From NCBI RefSeq assembly GCF_027244095.1, contig NC_069662.1, forward strand, positions 17,882,501-17,946,500: a stretch of DNA of 64,000 bases, read 5' to 3'. Within the stretch, counting starts at the first letter, position 1. Each line of letters starts with the position of its first letter. Below the pieces are notes generated by a model, which worked only from the letters and a program-made list of their open reading frames with translations, did not search any database and was not told the DNA's origin. A program made the translations under genes and the position numbers. Positions 1-17,286 of this stretch are shown here, one piece after another. The stretch comes from Hemicordylus capensis. Lineage: Eukaryota; Chordata; Lepidosauria; Squamata; Cordylidae.

Positions 1-939
1 TCTTCTAATGACTATTGGTAGATTAAGCGTGAAGAAGTACTTCTCTTTGATTGGCCTGCACCCGCCAGCACCCATCCATTTAATTGGATAACCCTGTATT
101 CTTAGTGTTTTGCAAGAGAAAGAAGTTGGAAAGAGACGGATTTATGCTGGAAAAGGGACCTAGGTCAGAGGTTCCCAACCTTGGGTCCTGAGATGATGGG
201 AGCTGTAGTCCAAAATAATCTGGGGACCAAAAGCTGGGAAATCCTGACCTAGATGATCAGGCATGAGGAAGGGATGAGTTTTCCCTCCCCACCAGGGGGG
301 ACTTCAGAGCAGTAGGAGGGGGCTGCTTAAAATGGATGTGGCTAATGTTTAGGCCTCTTTCTTAAAACTTGTATTCTTAATAGAAGATTCAAGTATACAG
401 TGAAAACTGGCTAAGCAAAGTCCTTCTTAAAAAAAGAAATCTGATCAAACTCAGCCAGTGCGTAGGATATAGAATTGCAAAGCCTTCTAATTGTAGTGGT
501 TCTCTTGGAGAAGGCCAGCAAGATTCTCTAATGATCCAGTGGGGAGTGGGTGGCAGGTTTAGGCTTCCTCTTGCATGTATATTTCTCAAAGTCAACATAC
601 CACAGAAATGGGTATCATGTTAAGCTGGGAGGAAGCTCTCCATAGAGGCCTTGTGCCTCTGGGAAGGTCTGAGAGAAGGGCCGAGCCCCACCCTAGCAGG
701 GTGCTGCCTTCTGGAGGTGGGTGAGCTCCCAGCAATGTGGGCCCCAAGCGAAGCCCTAGATGGGGGCAGGAGAAGCAGGCGGGGGGCTTTGCGCTCCCCC
801 CCCCGAATGCGCCGGTGGCCTGCCTGGGGCTTGGGAAGGACTCACGGCCAGCAGCTATCAGTACAATGGGCAGAGGTGAAGCCAGCCCTGGCAGCTTCAT
901 AACCCAATTCAGACTAGTCTCCACCCAGTATTTTGGGAA

Positions 940-1245
940 GGAGAGCTGGTCTTGTGGTAGCAAGCATGACCTGTCCCCTTAGCTAAGCAGGGTCCACCCT
1001 GGTTGCAGATGAATGGGAGACTAGAAGTGTGAGCACTGGAAGATATTCCCTTCAGGGGATGGAGCCGCTCTGGGAAGAGTAGAAGAAAGGTTCCATGGTT
1101 CCCTCCCTGGCAGCATCTCCAAGATAGGGCTGAGAGAGATTCCTGCCTGCAACCTTGGAGAAAGCCGCTGCCAGTCTGTGAAGACAGTACTGAGCTAGAT
1201 TAGACCAATGGTCTGACTCAGTATATGGCAGCTTCCTGTGTTGTG
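940..1245 (+). repeat. Composite 5S rRNA/tRNA-Ala SINE, copy 1
   Basis: The first half carries AGCTAAGCAGGGTC, identical to the 5S rRNA internal promoter (A-box) region, followed by the GGGAGAC element. The second half is a decayed tRNA-Ala-like unit beginning GGGGATGGAGCCG. The tail is GACCAATGGTCTGACTCAGT followed by GGCAGCTTCCTGTG. The element is full length in layout. Confidence 0.75.
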
Positions 1246-1704
1246 TAACACATTTCAGGTTTTTCATGACCTCTAACAGCTTTCATGTGATGGGTGAACA
1301 ATTTAGTGTGGCTGGGGATGATGGGAGTTGTAGTTCAACAACAGCTGGAGTGCCAAAGGTTGCCGACCCCTGCCATGGGTTGTAAGTGTTGCTACTCGAG
1401 AGTAAAATGAAAGCCCTGCTCAAGCATGATACTACTTGTGGACAGGGTGGGGTTTCAGCACACGTCTGGACCGAGGCAAGGCTTCCTTGCGTGTTTCCCT
1501 GGGTGCTTTACCTGAACAGGGCTTTCAATTCTTTGTGCAGTGGAGGATGTAAGTCTTCTGAGGAAATGCCCAGAGTTGTATGAATTGGTGTCTTAGGCAT
1601 GCTTTCTTTGATCATATTAATTTGCAAACCTCTTGTCCTCAAATGTCTCTGCTAAAGGACACTACCACTACCTATGGAGAAAGGTATCGGTCAGCTTTCC
1701 CTAT

Positions 1705-1818
1705 AACAGGGATTTCCAGAAGTTGCTGACTACAACTCCTAGGATCCGAGGCTGCAATGGCCTTTGGCTGGCAATTATGGGAGTTGTAGTCAACAACATC
1801 TGGAAATCACTGTTACAG
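1705..1818. mobile_element. Palindromic hAT-like MITE (ACTACAACTCCCA family)
   Basis: The inverted ends are ACAGGGATTTCCAG and CTGGAAATCACTGTTA. The arms contain GACTACAACTCC and its inverse GGGAGTTGTAGTC around a centre of about 40 bases. No transposase is encoded. Related copies or pieces lie near 165, 1308, 12415, 24296, 24841, 26775, 27288, 33544, 57317, 59457 and 62277. Confidence 0.7.
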
Positions 1819-2066
1819 GGAACACTGCTTGGCACCCCCTTCCATATTCATTTGAAGCTTTCTTGAACGTCTGTTGTGCTTTGGTTAGCTTTAAATGCCA
1901 AAGAGTCAGTTTAGTGCACTTTAAGAGTCAGCTGCCCTGCCCAAATTGCCTTCATTGAACCAGAAGGAAAACAAAAGAGAGGGTGTCTACTGGCAACCCT
2001 AAATCTGTTGCTTTGGATGACCCACCATATAATTCAGACGGCTGTTTGTGTTGTGGCCAGTTCTGA

Positions 2067-9633
<7,567 letters not shown>

Positions 9634-9924
9634 GCTTTCCATCCTCCAGCCAACCCTGTTCCTCATTGCTCATATTGGACTTTGTCTCCTTGCTCTTTTA
9701 AAACATTTTAACCAGGTTTTTTTTTCCCCATGGGTGGATCCTCAGGGCATTATTAAGTTCCACCCACCCCAGACTCAGGGCAGAAACCAAAGCCAGCTTC
9801 GGTCGGTGAAGGTGGGGCCATTTATTACATCGCCACCCCCCCCACTGCAGCTTGCCAGGTCCCTCTTTCTTACAGAATGCCTCTTCTCCCCCTGGGTGGT
9901 GCTCAAGACACCTTCCTGCCCTTC

Positions 9925-10115
9925 TAGCACTCTTGAGAGGGTCCTGCCTCTCTTAAAGGGTCTTCCCAGCATTGAGAAAAGTGCAGTACTGTGTGGCAAT
10001 CAAACCAATGCGAAATGGCACTCAAGCCAGAGCGGGTTTTTTTTGCCAGAGTGGCCCCTAGCTGAAAAATAGTGAAGATCACTGACCTAAGGAAAAACCA
10101 CCCCCTGCTGCCTAA
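9925..10115. repeat. Unclassified interspersed repeat, copy 1
   Basis: About 190 bases that recur at 10870-11065 with the blocks CCCAGCATTGAGAAAAGTGC, GCTGAAAAATAGTGAAGATC and CACTGACCTAAGGAAAAACC. A third, more distant copy is at about 22940-23195. No coding capacity; the family is not recognised. Confidence 0.6.
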
Positions 10116-10679
10116 CCCTCATTCCCTGAGCAATCCCCTCTTCTCCTCCCTTGCATCCCATTCTTCCCAGAACTCCTCTTGGAAGTGCTGCAGGACCACC
10201 TTTGTGTTCTGCCTTTTGGGGGTGGAGCTGATCATCAATCTAATGTTTGAACTTGGGCTACAAGGTTTAGTCAATAAGTTAAACATTTTAAACAGTGTAC
10301 TGGATAAACCAGTGTTGTTGTTTTTTTAAAGTTACAATTTATATACATTGCAAGTGCAGTCTTAAGAGGCATTCCTTCCTGTGGGAGAAGAGGAATACCT
10401 CTTTTGGGAGGATACCTGCCATACAACACAGGCATCCAGTATTTAAAGCATGAAGTGACAGCCTGCTTTCTTGAGAAGCTATTCTCATATGCATGTTTAA
10501 TCAGATTGTGAGAATTCTTCCTATTAAGATCTCTTGAAGCAGAGAGCAGTTCTGGTTTTCTTTTAGGCTAATGATTATTGGGTTTTTGTATTCGTAACCT
10601 CCTGTTAACGGAGCAGAGGTGCTACTATTTAAGACTGTGTTCTTCATTGCAAGGCCTTTGGGCCCCCCCGAGTGCAGCT

Positions 10680-11065
10680 CTGCCATTGTTGATTGGGCCC
10701 AAGGTGAATGCTCTGCAGTTCCCCTTCAGCATGTAGGGGCGACCATATCTCCTGGGTGGCGCTGCACTTTGGGTGTGTTCTTTTAAAGGGAAACAGAACC
10801 CCTGCACCATCTTGGAAGGCAGGCATGGGGTGCCGGGAAGTGGTGCCCTTTCCAATGCCGCCCTCTTAGAGCTCTTGAGAGGGTTCGACCTCTCTTAAAG
10901 CGTCTTTCCAGCATTGAGAAAAGTGCAGTATGGTGCAGAAAGTCAAGCCAATGGAAAACGGTTGAAGGGTTGTTGTTGTTTTTTGCCAGACTGGCCCCTG
11001 GTTGAAAAATAGTGAACATCACTGACCTAAGGAAAAACCATACCCTGCTATCCAACCCAGTGGCA
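10680..11065. repeat. Unclassified interspersed repeat, copy 2 (longer)
   Basis: Contains the same blocks as 9925-10115 plus an upstream part (GCTGCACTTTGGGTG, CCATCTTGGAAGGCAGGCAT) that matches 22960-23040. It stands about 950 bases from copy 1 in the same direction, in the CORO1A-BOLA2 intergenic region. Confidence 0.55.
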
Positions 11066-11091
11066 AAAAAAGCTTTCTTTACACACAACTA

Positions 11092-11470
11092 AAGTAAAGT
11101 GTGCCGTCAAGTTGGTGCTGACTCCTGGTAAGCCCTGTGGTTGTCTTTGGTAGAATACAGGAGGGGTTAACCATTGCCTCCTCCCATGCAGTATGAGATG
11201 ATGCCTTTCAGCATCTTCCTATATCACTGCTGCCCGATATAGTACCAGCGGGGATCTGAACCGGCAACCTTCTGCTTGTTAGTCAAACATTTTCCCTTTA
11301 CCTTATACACATCTAAAGGTAAAGGGTGCCGTCGAGTCGGTGTCGACTCCTGGCGACCACAGAGCCCTGTGGTTGTCTTTGGTAGAATACAGGAGGGGTT
11401 TACCATTGCCATCTCTCGCACAGTATGAGGTGATGCCTTTCAGCATCTCCCTATATCGCCGCTGCCCAAT
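11092..11470 (-). repeat. Two adjacent Sauria-type SINE copies with Bov-B-like tail
   Basis: Read in reverse, the tRNA-derived head (about 11245-11300) has TTTGACTAACAAGCAGAAGG and GGTTCAGATCC. The tail ends in GACACCGACTCGACGGCAC, as in Bov-B LINEs. The copy at 11092-11312 has head and tail; the one from 11313 has only the tail half. Sauria SINEs are known from squamates, which supports the host assignment. Confidence 0.8.
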
Positions 11471-12025
11471 AATAGGTGTTTTTAACTACAGGGAGTAAAA
11501 TCCAATAACATGCTATTCCACTCTTTACCACCGGAGGGTTGCCACAGCCACACCAATCCATGTTCTGCAGTTTTTAGCCACCAGAGGGCAGCACTCCAAG
11601 CTACTTACTACTTGAATCCAGCAATTTTTCAGTCTTTAGAACCAGAACAATCGCACCTAATCAACCAGTTTTTAGTGGCCATATTTTGATGTATAAGGAA
11701 GGCATTATTTTATAACTGGATATTGTCTAGCTGGCATCTGTCACTTTTAGGAGAGGGGGAACTTGAATAAAGTCTGTAAATAGCTGCTGCGTCTTTGTGC
11801 CTAAAGTTAATTAAGAGAGCTCTGTCATCCAAGAATGACTTAAGAAGCAGCCAGAAGGGAAGATAAGCAGTCTCTCTCTCTCATCAGCTTTGATTTTTAT
11901 GCTCACTTGCCATCCAGGAATATTCACTTCTAGATCTTTTAACTATATAAACATTCAATCTGAATTTTGTAACTTGTAGATGGAAAAACACACTAACCGT
12001 TAACTTACAGCTCCAGCAGTATATT
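11471..12025. other. Intergenic DNA, CORO1A to BOLA2
   Basis: No gene, repeat family or RNA recognised here; moderately AT-rich, with a CT-rich run at 11870-11885. Confidence 0.5.
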
Positions 12026-12414
12026 AGAAGAGGCAATAACTCAGTGCTAGAGCATATGGCTTGGTATACAGACAGTCCAAGATTCAACCCCTGGGCATCT
12101 GCTTTGCACACAGAAGGTCCCAGGTTCAGTCCCTGGCATCTCCAGGTATGGCTAAGAAAAATACTTGCTTGAAGCCTGGGAGAGCCACTGCCACTCACAA
12201 TACTGAGCTTGATGGACCAGTGGTCTGACTTGGTAGATGGCAGCTTTCTATGTTCCTTATGACTGACATTTTGGGGATGAAGCCCAAGCTCAGTGGTAGA
12301 GCATATGTTTTGCACAACGAACACCCCAAGTTCACTCCCTGGCAGCATCTCCACGTAGGGCTGGGAAAGATGCCTGCCTGAAGCCTTGGAGAGCTGCTGC
12401 CAGTCAGTGTGGAC

Positions 12415-12737
12415 CAGTGGTTCCAAACCTGGGTTCCTCCAGATGTTTCTGAACTATATGAACATAAGAAGAGCCCTGCTGGATCAGGCCCAAGGCCTAT
12501 CTAACCCAGCATCTTGTTTCACACAGTGGCCCACCAGGTGCCTCTGGGGAGCCCACAGGCAAGAGGTTGCTCCCCTGCAACTGGTATCGAGAGGCATCTT
12601 GCCTCCGAAGCTGGCCCACAGCCACCAGACTAGTAGCCATTGGCAGACCTGTCCTCTATGATTTTGGAGTTTATAGCTGCGGATGCTGGGAGTTGTAGCT
12701 GAGCAATATCTGGAGAAACCCAGACTGGGAACCCCTG
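12415..12737. mobile_element. Palindromic hAT-like MITE with 8-bp target-site duplication, interrupted by CR1
   Basis: The ends are CAGTGGTTCC and GGAACCCCTG. The inner right arm carries GGGAGTTGTAGCTGAGC. The 8-bp duplication at 12407-12414 and 12738-12745 fits a hAT-superfamily element. Confidence 0.75.
12459..12660 (-). mobile_element. CR1 LINE 3' fragment nested in MITE
   Basis: Begins on the plus strand with AACATAAGAAGAGCCCTGCT and continues through the CR1 3' UTR; no usable coding part. Confidence 0.8.
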
Positions 12738-12916
12738 GTGTAGACAATACTGTCCTAGATGGACAAATGGTCTGAGTACAAGGCGGCTTCACACAAAAAC
12801 AGCTGAAAAGGGGATGAGATGGACAGGGCTGGAGAACTAGTCTTAAGAGATGCTCCAAGCAGAACATCAACAGGCAGGATTGGCAAAAAAAAAACAATAT
12901 GCAAGCAAATAATTAT

Positions 12917-12922
12917 TTTATT
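12917..12922 (-). terminator. Poly(A) signal of BOLA2
   Basis: TTTATT on the plus strand is AATAAA on the BOLA2 strand, about 165 bases after its stop codon. This is the nearest signal and a normal distance. Confidence 0.6.
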
Positions 12923-13084
12923 TTCTGCTTCTTATTTTTCCAAGTCCCCCCCACACTGCCACTGGCGTGGCACAAATGAGTCCCTCAGTTGCATCATACA
13001 TCCATTCCATGGTTGCCTCTCCTGTCCTTTTATGCAGTTCTTTTGGTCTTGAAGCTGTTCTCTTTGTCCCAGGGGATGCACCTC

Positions 13085-15560
13085 TCACTTAGCTTCTTGT
13101 TCTTTCGCCCACTGTTCTGGTGTTAGAGTTCTCTGCTCAAAGGCATGAATGAGTTTCAACTCCTCTGCCAAGACTTCATTGACCAGCCTGGGAGGTGGGG
13201 GGAAGAGACAGTGAAATAGGTGCAGACCAAGAGAAAAATTCAAGAATATGCTTTTGTATCTTCTGTGTGCTTTCAGATTGCCTCTTGGTCAGTAATCCAA
13301 GCTTCTAAAGCTTTGTCCTGATCATTCAGTAAATATGAGAAAACAGATCACTATTAAAGAGGCTACACACATCAAGATTGTATAGATGTTTCTTAAAAAA
13401 TCCAAGTCCTTGTCAGTCTACCAAGGCCACAAATGCAGTTAGGATGGGCACGATTCATTCTGAATTCAAGACTTGGAATTTTGCAAGTTTGGAATCAGAG
13501 GTGCTGGTGGAAAAAGAAGCAGGAAGGAATCATAGGACTAGAAAGGAGCAATAGATGAGCAGAGAGCAGATTCAGCAGTCCAAAGAGCAACAAGAAAAAG
13601 ATACAAGAAGAATTTGGAATCTTCTACTCTTGACTTTTGAATTCTTAGCAGACGTTGCCAAGATAATGGTTGGGATGAAGGGGAGATGGGAACAATTCCC
13701 CATAAACCTACATTAGCTCTCTTGATTCCACTTACCGATGCCGCTGAAGTAATGGCTTACCCCGGAAACGTGGGGAGACTACCAGGACTTTGAAGCTTGT
13801 GGCACAGCGCCCAGGGGTCGTGTCTTCCACCTCCTTGTATGGCAACGGAGTGAGAAAAAGTGCAACACACACAGTTTTAGAAGTGGATCCGACACAGTCC
13901 ATCCCTCCCCTGCAAGTTCATTGCAAGCCAAGATGGCATGACACACTTAAGTAGGTTGGTGGGCAAAACAAAAACCTACACACACAAAAAACCAGGGAAA
14001 TGGAAAAAGCAACATATTTAAGAATACTGAGAGCTAGAATACAGCCAAGAAGCTATAGGAAAGTTTCCCAGAAGATAAGGGGGCAGATAAAACAATAAAA
14101 CCAAAGAGATTGTGTTGGTCAACTGGAACAGGAAAATGAAATATATGGAAATATATAAAAAAACAAATAAATATGCTGAAAGGAGCCCTAAAAGAGAGAG
14201 AGAATATGGATTTAGAAGGGGCAGAAAGCTAAGAACAGTCAGCTGGCAAAAGGAAAGCCTGAAAACATTGCAAGCAGAGATGACTACAAAAAAGCATGTG
14301 CTTAGGGCCTGCAAGAGACATTTGGAAGGCCCATTGCCTGAGCTGTGTATACCTAACTCAGCTACAGGACACCCTTCTGTACTGGAGGCACCTTCACCTG
14401 GGCTTGCCACAGGTCCCCAAGTAGAGCAGCTGTCATCAGGGAGAAGCATTAACACCATGCCCATGTCTCTCAGCTGCCTTAGCACCCCAGAAGAGCCAGG
14501 TTGGAGCCCATCTTGGCCTAGGTGAGGAGGGGCCCCAGTTCAGAGTGATGATCTGGGGCTGCCTGGCAACACATTTCTGCAGAGGGGGACTCCACAAGCT
14601 GCTCAGGTTCTCCACAAGCCACTCAGGGCAGCAACCAGCAGTTTCAATTGCAGCATCTTTCTTAGCTGTCTGTGCAGCAGAGGTGTTATTACTGTGCTAT
14701 ATGCTCTACTGCAAACTGCTGTGGGGTATACAGCTTCAAAACAAGACCAGATCAACCTCAAGCACACATACCAGGGAGTAAACCCCACTGAGCGTCTCAA
14801 TAAACAGCCTTCACTGAAAGAGTCGGTTTTTAGCCATCCCAGCGTACAAGCGACCACGCCTCTGGTTTGACCTAATTTGACATGATGCTTGCACCAATCT
14901 GTCTCCTATTTCCCCTCTATTTACTCACCCCCATGAGCTAGGTGTAATTACATGTTACTGCCAATTGTCATGCTCTACACAAGTCAAATAAAGAAAGCAT
15001 AAATTAGTTTGGGGCTGAGGGCGGTGGGAGGGAGGAAAAGAGACCACCTGTATGAGCGCCGTGCGTCTACTTCCCAATAAGGGCCCAAATCGGCAGGTTA
15101 TTCTGTCCTGCTAACTTGGCATAGAGGCACCTTTAACATGGTGATTCTCTTTATTTAGCAGGGGGAGAGTAACTGGCCCTCTCCACCCCCAGCACAGGAC
15201 CTCCAGTGACTGTTGCTGGGGTCTATCTGATGTTGCTTTTTAGACTGTGAGCCCTTTGGGGACAGGGATCCATCTTATTTATTTATTTATTTATTTATTT
15301 ATTCTCTGTGTAAACCACCCTGAGCCATTTTTGGAAGGGCGGTATAGAAATCGAATACACAACAACAACAACAACGCCAGTGGAAGGGAGGGAAGGCGGG
15401 GAGGGGGAGCTCCAGCAGCCAGGTAGAGATATGGATAGATATTTACAACAAGCGAGGTGTGTGTGTGTGTGTGTGTCTCACTCACCACATGCTCAGCCTC
15501 CAGCTCCTGAAGCAGCCGCTCCCGCAACGCCTCCGCGCTAAGAGATCCCACCGCCTCCAT
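13085..15560 (-). CDS. BOLA2: BolA family member 2, complete
   Basis: Cytosolic/nuclear [2Fe-2S]-binding partner of the monothiol glutaredoxin GLRX3 in cluster delivery (family knowledge). Exons on the minus strand: 15486-15560 (25 codons, ATG at 15558-15560), 13736-13833, 13085-13187 (stop 13085-13087); phases join to 91 residues against 86 in human. Residues 7-27 (LSAEALRERLLQELEAEHVEV) parallel the human N-terminus. The core has RCATSFKVLVVS and GKPLLQRHRLVN, and the C-terminus HAFEQRTLTPEQWAKEQ. The likely cluster ligands, Cys35 and His72, are present. Splice sites are GTGAGT and GTAAG donors with AG acceptors. It runs tail-to-tail with CORO1A and head-to-head with SLX1A, with ETS-like motifs just upstream of its start. 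Intron 13188-13735 holds no recognised repeat; intron 13834-15485 holds an L2-like tail repeat. Confidence 0.96.
15105..15378 (+). repeat. LINE 3'-end-like repeat with microsatellite tail
   Basis: About 270 bases starting CTAACTTGGCATAGAGGCAC and ending GGGCGGTATAGAAATCGAAT plus (AAC)n; an ATTT run sits at 15275-15302. The same element recurs at 27312-27548, where it interrupts a MITE, and its tail part recurs at 24392-24510. The terminal stem and variable short-repeat tail resemble L2/CR1 3' ends; the exact family is not recognised. Confidence 0.55.
15457..15476 (+). repeat. (GT)n microsatellite
   Basis: About ten GT units, starting 10 bases beyond the BOLA2 exon 1 donor on the intron side. 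Confidence 0.9.
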
Positions 15561-15599
15561 CCTACCCAGAAAAAGCTACAAAAAAAGAGAGAGGACAAT

Positions 15600-15720
15600 C
15601 TAACCTCCCACTTCCGCCTATAGTCGACATCACTTCCGCCTATGGTCAGGGGCCCCCGTTTTCCTTTACCAATCAGCTCGGTCGCACGGTGTGTCTACAC
15701 ATCAACGTTACTTCCGGCAG
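15600..15720 (-). promoter_or_regulatory. BOLA2 promoter region with ETS-like sites
   Basis: Two copies of CACTTCCGCC (15609-15618 and 15631-15640) and CTTCCGG (15711-15717) are ETS/GABP-type motifs in reverse. A CCAAT box lies at 15669-15673. They stand 50-160 bases upstream of the BOLA2 start codon. The assignment rests on motif and position only. Confidence 0.6.
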
Positions 15721-16559
15721 ATATCACCATAGAGGAAGAAGTACACGAGAGTCTCCATGAAGTTCGCAAGCCTTAAAGGTATTTCAAGGCTGAAATTGAA
15801 CGGGTTTCCCCATGGATATACTGATTCATATATGGGCCCCAAGCAGCTTTCCCCTACTACCGCTTTCACATACTTGGTAGAGACACAGAGTGAGAACTGC
15901 TTATAGAAATTAATGGAGATGCCCAGGAGTCGAGTGTAGCTCTGATGGATCTGAATTTTCCCCATACATTTCAGGAATGCAGTTTGCACGCAAATCAGTG
16001 GAGCACAAGATTTTTGCATGCAGCTGAACGCTGGATTTAGGCTGAGAGGAAGCCTGAATGAACAATGTTGGAAGACTGATTTTGCTACAGCTCTTGAGTG
16101 TTTAGTATGGGGAATTTCTGGGTGGAAATCTAAACTATCTTCCGCAGTCCAACATTTTTAAGTCCTGCAAAATTCACACTGGACTACATTTTGGGTTGTA
16201 TAAATCATCATTTCAGCTACTGGGCTCCCGCTGCAAAATGAAGTTAATGGCCTGTACTTGCACTGGCCGTGCATTTTTAAGATGTTTGATAATTTTTTCT
16301 TTTAAAAAAATCCCCCAAGCAATTTCAGACTAGGATTAAGGCATTAACGGCTTTCGTTGCTGTTCCCTTTTGGATGAGGCTGGGGAGACCACTCTCTGCT
16401 GGTTCAAGAACAGCTACATTAAAAAAAAAACAACCCAAGATTTCTCCATTGATTTCTATGAATAGCTCTCACTTCCGCCCGACAGAAACAAAAACGAAGA
16501 AGTGTTCTCTGGAAAATAGATAAGTTACTCCTGATGTTTCTTATTTCTATACATGCACT

Positions 16560-16670
16560 GCCAATGACGTCATGACGCCCCCGTAACGTCAGAGGGCGGG
16601 CTATTTCTTCGTACCCGCCAATAGAATGTAGACCAGGTTGAATTCAAAGAAGCTGTTAGTAGCGGAAGGT
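16560..16670 (+). promoter_or_regulatory. SLX1A promoter and 5' UTR exon 1
   Basis: It contains a full CRE TGACGTCA (16565-16572), a second half-site AACGTCAG, a GC box GGGCGGG (16594-16600) and CCAAT (16618-16622). A good donor GAAG/GTGAGC follows at 16668/16669, so transcription probably starts near 16630-16660 and a short noncoding exon splices to 17253. Confidence 0.6.
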
Positions 16671-16755
16671 GAGCGTTGCCGGGTAACAGACAACTGATGG
16701 CCGTTATGGCTTCGATTCGGGGAAACAATCGCAGCAGTTTATGCGGAGGTGCAGT

Positions 16756-16843
16756 GCATGATGGGAATTGACAACCGGTTTCGACACAAAGCTTGGATAG
16801 GGGAAATTGGGGTTGAAGTCGCGCAGGGCATGATGGGAAATGT
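16756..16843. promoter_or_regulatory. Two ZNF143-like sites downstream of SLX1A exon 1
   Basis: GCATGATGGGAATTGA (16756-16771) and GCATGATGGGAAATGT (16828-16843) resemble, in reverse, the ZNF143/THAP11 motif ACTACAATTCCCAGCATGC. Two more lie in the first coding intron of SLX1A: GCATGCTGGGGAATGG (17540-17555) and GCATGTTGGGGAACTG (17570-17585). Confidence 0.45.
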
Positions 16844-17286
16844 CAGAAATTTGAAGTGGGCACAGGCAAGACCAGAGGGATCCCGCCCCGCACGGGAGGG
16901 CTCATGTTGCATGGCAGGCAGAAATTCAGCAGGTGCATAGGGAAATCATGCTGCTGAAGGTCTGATGCTGCCGCCCCATTTCATCCTGGTAGGGCACCTG
17001 CCACTTTGAGAGTGGCACTGACAGCAGAAATGCAGCATGTCCCATTCCCCCCCACCATGCAGAGGCCGTGAGCTGCCTTTCTGTTTGGCATGCTACTCTT
17101 AATGGCCCCAGAGCCCTTCCAGGATAAACTGTGTCAACACTGTTCAGAGCAGGGTGGAAAATGTGGCGGTATCAGCAGTGGGAGGGCAGAAGCAGGAGGA
17201 GAAAAATAGAGATAGACTTTTATTCTGACACATGTTCTCTCTCCACTTCTAGATCGGTCACACCTGGTAAAGTCTTGGCGGTGGCC

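Larger units (their letters stand above)
12026..12790 (+). repeat. Two tRNA-Ala-half SINEs; the second interrupted by a MITE that holds a CR1
   Basis: A first tRNA-type SINE copy runs about 12026-12262. A second (12272-12414, resuming 12746-12790) is split by a palindromic MITE at 12415-12737. The MITE is flanked by GTGTGGAC (12407-12414) and GTGTAGAC (12738-12745), an 8-bp target-site duplication with one change. A CR1 3' piece (about 12459-12660, minus) lies inside the MITE. Confidence 0.75.

Noticed and set aside
14112-14525. 137-codon open frame in BOLA2 intron 1
   Set aside because: Low-complexity start, no family resemblance; treated as chance.
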